Shown one piece after another: positions 1 to 8,409 of a DNA stretch of 64,000 nucleotides (positions are counted from its first letter, which is position 1; every line of letters starts with the position of its first letter). Position numbers and translations under genes: made by a program. The notes under the pieces were generated by a model that searched no databases, was not told the DNA's origin, and was given only the letters and a program-made list of their open reading frames with translations. Source of the DNA: Bradyrhizobium diazoefficiens USDA 110 (GTDB taxonomy: Bacteria; Pseudomonadota; Alphaproteobacteria; Rhizobiales; Xanthobacteraceae). Location of the stretch: NCBI RefSeq assembly GCF_000011365.1, contig NC_004463.1:6992001-7056000 (forward strand). The letters run 5' to 3'.

Positions 1-125
1 GAGGGGTCTCGCAGGTGGTTCCCGTCGATCTTCATATTCCCGGCTGTCCTCCGCCGCCCACCACGATCTTGCGAGGACTTCTCGCCCTACTCGATCAGGC
101 GGCCAAGAACACCAGTTCCATTTGA
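1..125 (+). CDS. C-terminal end of a NuoB/HycG-like [NiFe]-hydrogenase or complex I small subunit (partial)
   Basis: Only the last 41 codons are in the window, read from base 3 and ending at TGA 123-125. The visible piece contains VPVDLHIPGCPP followed by ILRGLLALL. This is the hallmark end of the NADH-quinone oxidoreductase 20 kDa family, where the Cys of PGCPP helps hold the N2-type 4Fe-4S cluster. The wording VDLHIPGCPP looks closer to group 4 hydrogenase or formate hydrogenlyase subunits (HycG/HyfI-like) than to housekeeping NuoB, but so short a tail cannot settle this. It would be a peripheral subunit of a membrane-bound complex. No partner gene follows it; the next sequence is mobile-element debris. 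Confidence 0.6.
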   Translation, partial: GVSQVVPVDLHIPGCPPPPTTILRGLLALLDQAAKNTSSI

Positions 126-145
126 GGCTGTGGCGGCGCCTTCGG

Positions 146-401
146 CTATTCCAAGCCGGCGTGATCGCAGGGTGCGTTCAGACCGGGATAGTCCTTGCGA
201 TGACGCCGATCCTTTTCGCACGATGATGTTTCCACCGCGTCTAGTTGCGATCCAACGCCGTCGGCCTCATCGCTGGCTCCGCCATCGGCGGCCAGCAAAA
301 TCCGTGCGTGCTTGAGCTTGCGCGACGCATGCTTGCCGCCGCCGAGCAGCGCCCTGAGTTCGGTACGCTCGATTCGCCTGAGTTCGACCCGATAGCGTAC
401 A
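146..401 (-). pseudogene. IS630-family transposase remnant (N-terminal part)
   Basis: Reading leftward from about 401, the frame gives VRYRVELRRIERTELRALL followed by GGGKHASRKLKHARILLAAD. This matches the start of IS630-type transposases common in Rhizobiales (usual form MRYRVELTEAERAELTALL..GKHAARKLKRAQILLAAD). The first codon is GTA, not a start, and similarity fades after about 50 codons. The DDE catalytic region that should follow (about 300 further residues) is absent, with a hydrogenase-like gene tail directly to the left. It is therefore a truncated, dead copy. No terminal inverted repeats could be recognised. Confidence 0.55.
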
Positions 402-449
402 TTCGTGGCGTGCCTCCTCGTTCGAGGCACACACGAACAACTGAATCGC

Positions 450-704
450 ATGGCCGGCGTGAGTCCTGCGGCAAAAACCGTCACGCCCAAGCAGGGGCAG
501 GATCTGGCTTTTATCCCTCTATACCCGGCTGCATCGCGGGCCCCCGGCCGAAACCGACATGCAGGAATATTTCCGCGTCAGCCCGCCGTCGGCTCACCAG
601 ATGGTGCTGACGCTGCAGCGCGCTTGCCTCATCAGAAGGCAGCCAAGGACCTCTCGCAGCATCGAGATCCTCGTTGATCCAAAGTTGCTGCCAGAGCTAC
701 TCTG
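450..704 (+). pseudogene. LexA-like winged-helix DNA-binding protein, frameshifted
   Basis: From ATG 450 the frame begins MAGVSPAAKTVTPKQGQDLAF. After about 26 codons (near 515-520) the reading must shift: LYTRLHRGPPAETDMQEYFRV, SPPSAHQMVLTLQRACLIRRQ and a tail ending LVDPKLLPELL then follow in another frame, stopping at TGA 702-704. This is the small stand-alone LexA-type winged-helix protein often found beside IS elements in Bradyrhizobium relatives. The shift is best explained by loss of two bases in the segment coding FIHLYTRL. The remnant lies next to the IS630 fragment, and both look like old debris. Function if intact is only known as DNA binding. Confidence 0.6.
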
Positions 705-844
705 ACCCCAAGACCAACCGGTCATAATCAATGTGCAGTGCCACTAGGCGCCTCAAGGCGTGAGAAACCGCTTGCAAGTACGCTTGTCTTCAGCGTTTTC
801 ATCATCCTCGATCGAGAAACCCGTCATTCGAATGGCTCGAGGGG

Positions 845-1165
845 TCATCGCACCCGTTCCAAACTCCGCGGCGTAGAGGGCTTGGACTGCTTCATGTTCT
901 TCATTTTCGGCTTCGCGACGTGCTCCCTGAGACGGACGCCTCGACCACCGGCCGAACTCGTAACCCCCGGATTGATCAATTCGATCCCGGCATTCTCCAG
1001 GGCAGAAACCAATTTCATCAGAGAATCGACATTCCCACGGATAACTCCGTCACTTGCTTCCATGCGCTGAATGGTGGGGACTGAGAGACCGGCGAGTTCG
1101 GCCGTCTGCCGCTGGTCTATATTCAGGAGCGCGCGAGCGGCCCTGAGTTGATTGGCCGTGATCAT
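845..1165 (-). CDS. Small XRE-family helix-turn-helix regulator
   Basis: The protein of 106 residues starts at ATG 1163-1165 (MITANQLRAARALL). A longer upstream start exists, but this one matches the usual beginning of the family. Residues 1-60 form a Cro/C1-type HTH: IDQRQTAELAGLSVPTIQRM holds the turn and recognition helix. It continues with the conserved ENAGIELI and a GGRGVRL segment seen in many rhizobial one-domain regulators. A Lys/Arg-rich tail of about 30 residues beyond GGRGVRL looks longer than usual. Such proteins act as small transcriptional regulators or antitoxin-like repressors. No toxin partner is seen next to it, and the neighbours give no clue to its target. Confidence 0.72.
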   Translation of the reverse strand: MITANQLRAARALLNIDQRQTAELAGLSVPTIQRMEASDGVIRGNVDSLMKLVSALENAGIELINPGVTSSAGGRGVRLREHVAKPKMKNMKQSKPSTPRSLERVR

Positions 1166-1395
1166 GAAATGGCGGCCTTCGGCAAATTTCTCATCGAATA
1201 TATTTACACCATGCAAATTACCGCTTCAAGCATCAATCTAGATACAAAATATATCACCGCCAGTTCTCGCTGGCTTGAACCGGCTTGCGGCCAGAAACCT
1301 GTGTCGAATTTCTATCGAAGAATACGGGAAATACTATCAACGGCACCCGAAGTGGTTGGTTCTTAGCAAATTACATGATAAGAGATGTTTAATGC

Positions 1396-2169
1396 ATGCG
1401 TTCTAATGCCCATATCTTAAGGTCTTTGCCTGCCGTGAAACTGCTGGGGCGTTATCAAGGAACGAACGGACAGATCGACATCGTCGAGTGTTCATGGGAT
1501 GGAACACGCGTGTACTTCGAGGAGGGCGTAAGGCAAAGTCAGGCCACGCCCGACGGAGAAAGTGTCTTCACCTATGTGAAGCTCATGGACGAACTTCTGT
1601 CTCGGTCCGAACAGATCCTCGTCCTGGGTTGTGGCGGCGGAAATCTCGCGACACGGCAGTGGCGTCTCGGCAAGAGATTGACCATCGTCGACATCAACCC
1701 GATCAGTTTCGTGCTCGCGCATAGGTATTTCGATCTACCGGACGATCTGCCCTGCATCGTTTCCGACTTTCGAAAATTCGTATTCGATGACCGCGCATAT
1801 TACGACGGCATTGCGATCGACGTCGGTGGACCGGGATTCCGATACGCGGAGGAGTTTGACGCGGAGACCTGCGACGCCATCCGCGCCCGTCTGGCACCGG
1901 GCGGCCGGATCGTGATGAACGTAACGGTCGCACACGACATTGATCCTACACCCGACCGGATCGCGGCCAGACTCGCCGGTGAAGAATTGCGGACATGGAT
2001 CGTCGATGAGCAATTCGTCGAGGATCGCAATGCCGTCATCGCATGCGTCCCCGAGAAGACCTTGGGTTCACCGGCGGCGCTCGATCGCGTGATGCGCCAT
2101 AGCCATGAACGCTGGGCGATCCGCCGCGGGAGATTGCGAAATCGCGATCTCACTAATGGATCGCGCTAA
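1396..2169 (+). CDS. Spermidine-synthase-like SAM-dependent methyltransferase-fold protein
   Basis: A 257-residue protein with the Rossmann core of spermidine synthases and class I methyltransferases. Motif I is ILVLGCGGGN (about residues 74-83), the acidic end of strand beta2 is TIVDINP (about 95-101), and a DVGGPG segment (about 140-145) sits where the catalytic Asp loop lies. The N-terminal beta region (GTNGQIDIVECSWDGTRVYF) resembles the small beta domain of SpeE proteins. It stands alone, with a 230 bp gap to the divergent XRE gene. Substrate unknown: polyamine aminopropyl transfer or methyl transfer are both possible. The ATG at 1396 was chosen; another ATG four bases upstream is out of frame. 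Confidence 0.65.
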   Translation: MRSNAHILRSLPAVKLLGRYQGTNGQIDIVECSWDGTRVYFEEGVRQSQATPDGESVFTYVKLMDELLSRSEQILVLGCGGGNLATRQWRLGKRLTIVDINPISFVLAHRYFDLPDDLPCIVSDFRKFVFDDRAYYDGIAIDVGGPGFRYAEEFDAETCDAIRARLAPGGRIVMNVTVAHDIDPTPDRIAARLAGEELRTWIVDEQFVEDRNAVIACVPEKTLGSPAALDRVMRHSHERWAIRRGRLRNRDLTNGSR

Positions 2170-2579
2170 TGTCGCAGCTTCCGGCAGATCGACGTGGATA
2201 ACCGGCACTGGGCTCGTCTCCTCCTTGGGGAACGGTTGGAAGCGAACTGGGACTCTCTCCACAGCGGCCGCGTAAGCATCGATCTGGAAAACTAAGCGCG
2301 GTGGATGGTCCACCCTTTCGCGCCACTGCTTGCCGGCAACAGATCGATCGTCCACGGCGTGTCCGGATCGTCACGGACCTTTGGTTTCGCGCGGAAGCCA
2401 CGATACCCCTACGATCCGTCCTGCTATCGACGGTTCTCGCGTGCCAGATTCCGGGCCAACAACATTCAGAGCATCGGCAACTCGCGCATGGCGTGCGACG
2501 TTCGACCAAAAAAACGTCGCACGAGACCCATTTTCTCGGCATTGCCGCTTGTAACGTATTGATGAGGAAGGATTTTTAA
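2170..2579. other. Gene-free stretch left of the tRNA-Lys fragment
   Basis: No open frame here has a recognisable domain. The plus-strand frame at about 2305-2562 is rich in Arg and Ser and looks like chance coding. The only structure seen is a 10 bp stem-loop (2493-2522), listed separately. This probably is remnant chromosomal sequence next to the integration point. Confidence 0.5.
2493..2522. terminator. Perfect 10 bp stem-loop next to the integration site
   Basis: GTGCGACGTT (2493-2502) and AACGTCGCAC (2513-2522) are exact inverted copies around a 10-base loop. No clear T-run follows on the plus strand (GAGACCCATTTTC comes next), so a Rho-independent terminator is only one option. A structural element near the attachment site is another. 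Confidence 0.35.
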
Positions 2580-2625
2580 ATGGTGGGCGCACCAGGGCTC
2601 GAACCTGGGACCCGCTGATTAAGAG
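2580..2625 (-). repeat. Left attachment repeat: 3' half of tRNA-Lys(CUU)
   Basis: Read on the minus strand it gives the anticodon loop CTCTTAA (anticodon CTT), the variable region, the T arm with GGTTCGAGCC, acceptor strand TGCGCCC, and ACCA. Upstream of the anticodon loop the sequence departs from any tRNA: the 5' anticodon stem, D arm and 5' acceptor strand are missing. It is thus an att fragment, not a functional tRNA gene. Confidence 0.8.
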
Positions 2626-2763
2626 TTCAAAACCGGCGCCTCTCTGCGATTTCTGAATCTGCGCCACACTACGATGAAGTCGAGAAAGGACTTTTATTTA
2701 TAGAGACTTGTCGCATAGCTTCGCAGCCCAGCGAACCCTGACCTTCAAACACCTCAGTTCGCC

Positions 2764-2785
2764 AAAACCGTTTGAAAACCGTTTT
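2764..2785. repeat. Tandem AAAACCGTTT repeats in the integrase leader
   Basis: AAAACCGTTT occurs at 2764-2773 and again, one G later, as AAAACCGTTTT at 2775-2785, about 20 bp ahead of the integrase start. Paired short repeats beside a tRNA-type att site could be arm-type integrase binding sites or an operator for integrase control. This is inference from position only. Confidence 0.35.
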
Positions 2786-2802
2786 AGCAGTTAACGTCCC
2801 CC

Positions 2803-4161
2803 ATGACTGATATTCGCATTGCTCTCAGCGACAAGGCCATCGCTCAACTACCAACTCCTGAAGACGGCTGGTATCTGGCTCGCGACACCGAACTGAAAGG
2901 CTTCTTCGTGGTCGTGGGGAAGCGGAAGAGGACGTTCACGGTTCAAGGTGATCTTCGACAACGGGGAAAGCGAGCCTCTTCCATCAGAGTGTCGATTGGA
3001 GATGCCACCGAACTAACGACACGAGCAGCTCGCGCAATTGCCAAGGAATACCTTGCTCAGATCAGCAAGGGACAGCACCCCAAAGCGAGGCTAGACGGAA
3101 AGCCCGGACAGACCGAGACCGATGGGAATAGTGCCAAAACGGGCGCTACCCTGAAGCACGCTTGGGAACGATATTTGGAAGCTCACTTAATCCGAAAAGG
3201 CCGTAGCGAGAAAACGATAAGCGGCTATCGCGATCATGTTGAACGTCTCTTTGCAGAATGGCTTGATACCCCTCTGCTCGATCTCGCGACAGATCCTGCT
3301 AGCGTTGCGGAAAAGCACGATCAGCTTACCAAGGAGAACGGTCCCTACATAGCGAATGGGAGCATGCGGACGCTTCGAGCCATTTACAATCATGCTCGGA
3401 AGACCAATCGATCGCTACCGCGAGACAATCCCGCGGATGCTGTCGATTGGAATCAGGAAGAGCGCCGGAATACTGGTATGGGCGCGGGCGATCTGAAAGG
3501 ATGGTTCCTCGAGCTGGCCAGTCTGGATAATCCAATCCGGCGCGAATTCCACCTCTTCACATTGCTATGTGGGTCTAGGCCCACCGCATTGCAGCAGGCT
3601 AAGCCCGAACACATCAATTTTCGACGGCGAACACTGCACATTCCTAAGCCTAAGGGAGGCAGCAAGCGAGCGTTCGATATTCCACTTTCTCGGGAGATGG
3701 TCCTAAGTCTCACTCGAGTACTTCGTTTTGGCAGGCAAATGCATCCGTCTCAAGCGCAACAATGGCTATTCCCAGCGGAGAGCGCCACAGGACACTTGTC
3801 GGAAACAAAAGAGGATCGAGCGATCTTGTCAAAATGGGGTAATGACCTGCGCCAAACATTTCGGACAATTGCCACTGCTGCTGGCGTATCCGAATTCGAT
3901 GCCAAGCTCCTCATGAACCATTCTATCCCTGGTGTGAACGCAGGTTATGTCACTCGACACAAGCTGGTTGAAGACCACCTGCGCAGTCAACAACAAGCTA
4001 TCAGTACCGTCGTGTTTTCCGCACTCGGTAATTCGCTCACGGAACAGGAAGCCCTGATCAATTGGCTTAGCCGCGGAGCTAGCCGAAGAGCCGTACCCCA
4101 ATTCCGGTTGGAGCCAAACACTCTGGGCGAGCAGCAAGAAAGAATTCGGCAGGCCGCATGA
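2803..4161 (+). CDS. Tyrosine-recombinase integrase
   Basis: The 452-residue protein has an N-terminal arm-type DNA-binding domain of the DUF4102 kind (about residues 1-90, with GWYLARDTELKGFFVVVG), a core-binding SAM-like domain (about 110-215) and a C-terminal catalytic domain (about 225-400). Catalytic Arg I is R259 in CGSRPTAL, the beta-hairpin Lys lies in KPKGGSKR, box II is N347-D-L-R350, the second His is in LLMNHS and the nucleophile is Y382 in NAGYVTRH. Box II normally starts with His, so N347 is an unusual substitution. The enzyme would cut and join DNA at the tRNA-Lys 3' end for integration and, with an excision factor, excision. No excisionase gene was recognised. The gene is less GC-rich than its neighbours, in line with transfer. 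Confidence 0.9.
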   Translation: MTDIRIALSDKAIAQLPTPEDGWYLARDTELKGFFVVVGKRKRTFTVQGDLRQRGKRASSIRVSIGDATELTTRAARAIAKEYLAQISKGQHPKARLDGKPGQTETDGNSAKTGATLKHAWERYLEAHLIRKGRSEKTISGYRDHVERLFAEWLDTPLLDLATDPASVAEKHDQLTKENGPYIANGSMRTLRAIYNHARKTNRSLPRDNPADAVDWNQEERRNTGMGAGDLKGWFLELASLDNPIRREFHLFTLLCGSRPTALQQAKPEHINFRRRTLHIPKPKGGSKRAFDIPLSREMVLSLTRVLRFGRQMHPSQAQQWLFPAESATGHLSETKEDRAILSKWGNDLRQTFRTIATAAGVSEFDAKLLMNHSIPGVNAGYVTRHKLVEDHLRSQQQAISTVVFSALGNSLTEQEALINWLSRGASRRAVPQFRLEPNTLGEQQERIRQAA

Positions 4162-4205
4162 CCTTCGATTTGGCCGCCGGAAACTCGGGAGTCTCATCTT
4201 CTGGC

Positions 4206-5330
4206 CTAGATGCTGCGATAGCGCTCGATAGCGGAGAGATCAGGCACTATTCCAAGCCCGGGATTTTGGTTCAATTCAATCGTGCCCTCCCTCACATCGG
4301 CAACCGGGCCGCAAAACAAATCGCGCAACGGATTATCATTGGCATCGACCTCCAGCCAGCCATCACGGCCGACAGCGGCAAGGAGATGTGCAGACGCAAG
4401 CAGGCCGATGCCTCCGCCGAGATAGTGCGGACAGAACGTCTTGCCTACCCTCAGGATCTGGCGGGCGAGTTCTACGCAAACGGTAAGCCCGCCCCATTTT
4501 GCGATGTCGGGCTGAATCACGCCGAGCACATCGTCCCCGAGAGCCGCCTCGAAATCTTCGACACTGGAAATGTTCTCGCCCGCGGCGATCGGCATTTTTG
4601 CGTTCGCGCGCAGCTTGCGCCACTCCTCGCGCGGCCGGTCGGCGCGGATCGGCTCCTCCAGCCAGCGTAGATTGAACTCGGAGAGCCGCGGCAGCATCTC
4701 CAGCGCCTGATCCACCGACCAGCCCTGATTTGCATCGGCCGCGAGCATGCCGGCACCGACGATGGTTAGCAGCGCCGAGAGGTTCGCAATGTCGGTTTCG
4801 GCGCCAAAGCCGACCTTCAGCTTCAACGCACGATGGCCGCGCTTGAGCGCCGCTTCAGCCGTCTGCGCGGCGCCGCCGGGATTGATGCCGCTGGCATAGA
4901 CCTTGATCTTGCTCGACTGGCCGCCGAGCAATCGCCACAGCGGCAGATTCCGACGCCGCGCGAAAAGATCCCACAGCGCGAGATCAATGCCCGAGATTGC
5001 CTGTGCGAACGGACCGGGCTCGCCGCATTGGAGTGCGAGGACCTCGGTGCCTTTACTCAGAACCTCGAAGGCCTGAGCGGGATTTTCGAGCTTGCGACCG
5101 ACGAGGCCGGGCGCAAGCACTTCGTTGATCAGCCGGGCGCGATGCTCCGCGCCCGGTGCCGGGAAGTTAGACCAGGCTTCACCCCATCCCTCGACGCCGT
5201 CCTCGTCGACGACGCGAACGAAGACGGCGGGACGATTGAGCATCTTGCCGAACGACGTCACGACAGGCGTTGCCAGCGGGTAGCGAAAGCAGACCCCCTC
5301 GATCGAACGGACAGTGAAGCTGTCAGTCAT
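4206..5330 (-). CDS. Mandelate racemase / muconate-lactonizing enzyme family protein (enolase superfamily)
   Basis: A 374-residue enzyme of normal family length. The N-terminal capping domain covers about 1-130 and the TIM barrel about 140-370. Catalytic features of the mandelate-racemase subgroup are complete: KxK at K170-L-K172, metal ligands D199 (in DANQGW), E225 (in LEEP) and E252 (in GEN), and the second base pair D275 (QPDIAKWGG) and H302 (CPHYLGGGIG). Members abstract a proton alpha to a carboxylate and dehydrate, racemise or cycloisomerise sugar acids or lactones. It is the last gene of the leftward importer operon, so a sugar-acid dehydratase or lactone isomerase is likely. The exact substrate cannot be read from the sequence. 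It faces the integrase gene tail to tail, 44 bp apart. Confidence 0.85.
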   Translation of the reverse strand: MTDSFTVRSIEGVCFRYPLATPVVTSFGKMLNRPAVFVRVVDEDGVEGWGEAWSNFPAPGAEHRARLINEVLAPGLVGRKLENPAQAFEVLSKGTEVLALQCGEPGPFAQAISGIDLALWDLFARRRNLPLWRLLGGQSSKIKVYASGINPGGAAQTAEAALKRGHRALKLKVGFGAETDIANLSALLTIVGAGMLAADANQGWSVDQALEMLPRLSEFNLRWLEEPIRADRPREEWRKLRANAKMPIAAGENISSVEDFEAALGDDVLGVIQPDIAKWGGLTVCVELARQILRVGKTFCPHYLGGGIGLLASAHLLAAVGRDGWLEVDANDNPLRDLFCGPVADVREGTIELNQNPGLGIVPDLSAIERYRSI

Positions 5331-5348
5331 GTTACAGCCTCTACCATC

Positions 5349-6386
5349 TCAGTAGGCGCGCGCGAAGTCACCTTCCTGCTTGATATCGGTGAAGCCGGGA
5401 TAGCGCGCCTTCCACTGGGTGCCCTTGGCGGTGGTCAGCTCGCTGAGCCGGTCAAGCACGTTGAGGCCGTCCTTGCGCAGGCTGGCCGCCACGGCGGCCC
5501 GGTCCGGGAAGTTTTTGAGGACGGCATCGAGCCAGATGGTGCGGCCGGCGAGGAAGCCGCTGGCACCCGCAGCATAGGAGTAGTCCAGCACGCGCTCGAA
5601 TTTCTCAGGGGCAGCGCCGCCCGAGAGCAGCACCCAGGGGATATTGCGCGCGCGGCAGATGTCGCCGATCGCATCGAACTCCTTTTGCGCGGCCTTGGCT
5701 TCGGCGCTGCCGTCACGGGCCGGCAGGCTGTTGGCCGCAAGCGGGCTCTCCAGCTTGAGCAGATCGACGTTGTATTCCGGCTTGGCAAATTCGCGCACGC
5801 TGTCGATGACGAGGGCTGGCAACTTGCCGGGCGATTCCACGTAATCCGCGGTGTGGTTGGCGCTGCCGAGGAACGGATAGACCAGCAGCTCGAGCACGTA
5901 GGGAATGTCGTGGCGGGCGCAGCCCTCGCCGATCTCGCGCACGAACTTCTTCTGGTGCTCGTTCACGGCGGCATCGGCGTCGGGCCGGTACCACGCCAGC
6001 ACCTTGACGGCATCGCCGCCCATGGCGCGGATCTTGTCCACGCTCCAGTTGGTGATCGCGCGCGACTTGCGGCCGCCCGCGGTCTCCTCGACGCGGTGCT
6101 CCTCCAGCGTCATGATCAGGCCGCAGCGCGGCGGCAGCAGATCGATCGCGGCGGGCACGGCAAAATTCGGGTCGAACAGCATCGAGCTGCAATGCGGCGC
6201 GAGGTTCTCGACCAGAAGACGCTTAGCCGCCGTGACGTCGGAATATTCGACCTGATCGCGGGTGATGCCTTTTGCTTTTGCGATGGCATCGAACAATGGC
6301 GGCCGCTGATCCAGCGCGACAATCCGAAAGTGGCCATCCGCGTCTGCAAGCCGTGCCAGGCCGCGGTTCTTTCCAATCGTTCTCAT
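5349..6386 (-). CDS. LacD-type class I ketose-bisphosphate aldolase
   Basis: The 345-residue protein starts at ATG 6384-6386, which overlaps the stop of the kinase gene upstream by ATGA, pointing to translational coupling. A longer frame start has no support. The TIM-barrel sequence resembles tagatose-1,6-bisphosphate aldolase LacD and the related YihT: VALDQRPPL at the N-terminus, VLELLVYP with E166, and VDLLKLESP with K211 as the probable Schiff-base lysine. It should cleave a phosphorylated ketose into dihydroxyacetone phosphate and an aldehyde. With the PfkB kinase next door, the pair forms a phosphorylation and cleavage step for a ketohexose or modified ketose in the cytoplasm. No sulfosugar-specific reductase is nearby, so a sulfoquinovose role is not supported. 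Confidence 0.8.
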   Translation of the reverse strand: MRTIGKNRGLARLADADGHFRIVALDQRPPLFDAIAKAKGITRDQVEYSDVTAAKRLLVENLAPHCSSMLFDPNFAVPAAIDLLPPRCGLIMTLEEHRVEETAGGRKSRAITNWSVDKIRAMGGDAVKVLAWYRPDADAAVNEHQKKFVREIGEGCARHDIPYVLELLVYPFLGSANHTADYVESPGKLPALVIDSVREFAKPEYNVDLLKLESPLAANSLPARDGSAEAKAAQKEFDAIGDICRARNIPWVLLSGGAAPEKFERVLDYSYAAGASGFLAGRTIWLDAVLKNFPDRAAVAASLRKDGLNVLDRLSELTTAKGTQWKARYPGFTDIKQEGDFARAY

Positions 6387-7333
6387 GGCTTCGTCCTCAT
6401 GAATACAAGACACTCGTTGATGGTGGGGATTCCGTTGCGGCCGCCGGCGTGGCGGCATTTCATGGCGGCCGTGGCCGCCGAAAACATCATGGCGGCGCGC
6501 ACGTCGAGGCCGGCGGCGATCGCGAGCGTATAGGCGCCGTGGAAGACGTCGCCCGCGCCCGTGGTGTCGACCACGTCGACGCTGAAGGCTGCCTGCCGAT
6601 GCAGTTCGCTGTCCTCGTACCAGCTGACGCCGCCCTCGCCGCGCGTCACCGCGATGACGCGGCAGCCGAAGCGCGCGAGGGCTGCGAGGGATTTGTCGTC
6701 GGCCGAGCCGGCAAAGGCGGTAAGCGCGGGCTCGGAGAAGATGGCGTGATCGGTCAACGGCAGCAGCCGCTCGAATACCTCCGCATCGGCCATGTCGCCG
6801 TCGAGCACCGTTGGAATGCCGCGCGAGCGCGCTTCGCAGAACAGCGTCGCGGCGCCCTCGACCCAGCGCGGGTCCGCCAACACGGCGGATGCGCGCGCGA
6901 CAGCGTCGAGCGGAAGCCAGTTCGCTGCTTCAGGGAAGAGACCGCGAAAGTTGACGATCTGCCGTTCACCTGAGCTATCGACGATGATCCCGGAGACAGA
7001 CGAGCGGCCATCGGCAAACAGCCGGAAGTTCTCGACATCGACGCCCTCGGCGGTGAAGGCGGATTTCATCTCGTGGCCGGCGGCATCGTTCCCGGCCCGT
7101 CCCCAGAACGCGACGGACGCACCAAGCTTCGCCACGGCCACACTCGCATTAGCGGCCATGCCGCCGCCGAGCGTGCCGTACGCGACGGCCTTGATCTTCT
7201 CGCTTCCGCCCGAGAACGGACGATCCACGCGCCAGACCTGGTCGAGCGCCGACAGTCCGAGGCAGATCACGTGCACGGGCTTCGCGCCGGATGAGACGTT
7301 CGCGAGATCACCGATGTTGGCTGATGTGCTCAC
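6383..7333 (-). CDS. PfkB-family sugar kinase
   Basis: A ribokinase-fold kinase of 316 residues. The N-terminal substrate-binding glycines are in [13 protein letters not shown] (about 52-64), and the C-terminal PfkB signature is D256-TTGAGD-262, where D262 is the general base and GAGD forms the anion hole. It should transfer phosphate from ATP to a hydroxyl of a ketose or similar sugar. The gene overlaps both neighbours by 4 bp: the importer ATPase upstream (7330-7333) and the LacD-type aldolase downstream (6383-6386). That places it between uptake and aldol cleavage. The exact sugar (fructose, tagatose, psicose or a deoxy-sugar derivative) is open. Confidence 0.85.
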   Translation of the reverse strand: MSTSANIGDLANVSSGAKPVHVICLGLSALDQVWRVDRPFSGGSEKIKAVAYGTLGGGMAANASVAVAKLGASVAFWGRAGNDAAGHEMKSAFTAEGVDVENFRLFADGRSSVSGIIVDSSGERQIVNFRGLFPEAANWLPLDAVARASAVLADPRWVEGAATLFCEARSRGIPTVLDGDMADAEVFERLLPLTDHAIFSEPALTAFAGSADDKSLAALARFGCRVIAVTRGEGGVSWYEDSELHRQAAFSVDVVDTTGAGDVFHGAYTLAIAAGLDVRAAMMFSAATAAMKCRHAGGRNGIPTINECLVFMRTKP

Positions 7334-8403
7334 CGCAGAACCTGTCCATTGGCGGCATCAAATAGATGTGTCTTGCCGGGCTGCGGACGCAGATTGATGC
7401 GATCGCCGACCTTCGGCCGCAGCGCCGGATCAACCCGCGCGATGGCGGAACCACCGGCGAGGTCGAAATGGATCAGCGTGTCGGAGCCGAGCGGCTCGAC
7501 CAGTTTGATGGTGACGGCGACGCCATCGGCCCCATCGGCCGCGACGGCGAAATGTTCAGGGCGAATGCCGAGCACGGCGCTGCCGGCCTTGCTCAGGCGG
7601 GCTGCGGGCTCGCCGTCCAGCGGCACCACCGCTCCACCTTCGGAGAGAACAGCGCGTTCCTGGCGCCACTCGACCGGGAAGAAATTCATCGCGGGCGAAC
7701 CGATGAAGCCGGCGACGAACTGGTTAGCCGGCCGCTCGTAGACCGTCTCCGGCGTGTCATATTGCTGGATCGTGCCGCTCTGGAGCACGACGATGCGGTC
7801 GGCCATGGTCATGGCCTCGATCTGATCATGGGTGACGAAGACCATGGTGGTCTTCAGCTCCTGCGACAGCGCCTTGATCTCGGCGCGCACCTGCCCGCGC
7901 AGCTTGGCGTCGAGATTGGAGAGCGGCTCGTCGAACAGGAACGCCTTGGGATTGCGCACGATGGCGCGGCCCATGGCGACACGCTGGCGCTGACCGCCGG
8001 ACAGCTCCTTCGGCTTGCGATTAAGATAAGGCTCGATATGCAACAGGGCGGCCGCGCGCTTCACGCGCGAGTCGATTTCCGCCTTCGGCGTTCCCCGCAG
8101 CTCCAGCGCAAACGACATGTTGTCGTAGACGCTCATATGCGGGTAGAGCGCGTAGTCCTGAAACACCATGGCGATATCGCGGTGCGCGGCCTGCACACCG
8201 TTGACGCGCTTGTCGCCGATATAAAGATCGCCCGACGAGATGGGCTCAAGGCCGGCGATGATCCGCAGCAGGGTCGACTTGCCGCAGCCGGACGGGCCGA
8301 CGAACACGACGAATTCGTGGTCCGCGACCTCCAGATTGAGATCGGGGATCACGGTGAAATTGCCGTAGCGTTTGGTGAGGTTGCGGATCGAGATCGAGGC
8401 CAT
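7330..8403 (-). CDS. Carbohydrate ABC importer ATPase (MalK/UgpC type)
   Basis: A 357-residue CUT1-type ATPase. Walker A is GPSGCGKST (36-44), the signature is [14 protein letters not shown], Walker [14 protein letters not shown], and the switch His lies in [10 protein letters not shown]. Beyond about residue 240 comes the regulatory TOBE/OB domain ([10 protein letters not shown]), as in MalK, UgpC and SmoK. It drives the importer formed by the binding protein (11200-12498) and permeases (10251-11138 and 9419-10246). Its place after the alcohol dehydrogenase, and 4 bp overlap with the kinase, shows that uptake and catabolism are one transcription unit. Confidence 0.92.
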   Translation of the reverse strand: MASISIRNLTKRYGNFTVIPDLNLEVADHEFVVFVGPSGCGKSTLLRIIAGLEPISSGDLYIGDKRVNGVQAAHRDIAMVFQDYALYPHMSVYDNMSFALELRGTPKAEIDSRVKRAAALLHIEPYLNRKPKELSGGQRQRVAMGRAIVRNPKAFLFDEPLSNLDAKLRGQVRAEIKALSQELKTTMVFVTHDQIEAMTMADRIVVLQSGTIQQYDTPETVYERPANQFVAGFIGSPAMNFFPVEWRQERAVLSEGGAVVPLDGEPAARLSKAGSAVLGIRPEHFAVAADGADGVAVTIKLVEPLGSDTLIHFDLAGGSAIARVDPALRPKVGDRINLRPQPGKTHLFDAANGQVLR

Positions 8404-8409
8404 GATCGC

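Noticed and set aside
2580..2625. Functional tRNA-Lys gene
   Set aside because: Only the 3' half from the anticodon loop on is present; the 5' anticodon stem, D arm and acceptor partner are missing. The same holds for 55016-55061.
4833..6533. A plus-strand open frame of 566 codons
   Set aside because: It lies opposite the enolase-superfamily and LacD-type genes, whose products have clear catalytic motifs. High GC leaves long open antisense frames. No domain is seen in this one.
5349..7333. Sulfoquinovose (sulfo-EMP) pathway from the LacD/YihT-like aldolase and PfkB kinase
   Set aside because: No sulfolactaldehyde reductase, sulfoquinovosidase or sulfosugar isomerase is found in the cassette; the two families are too broad to support it.
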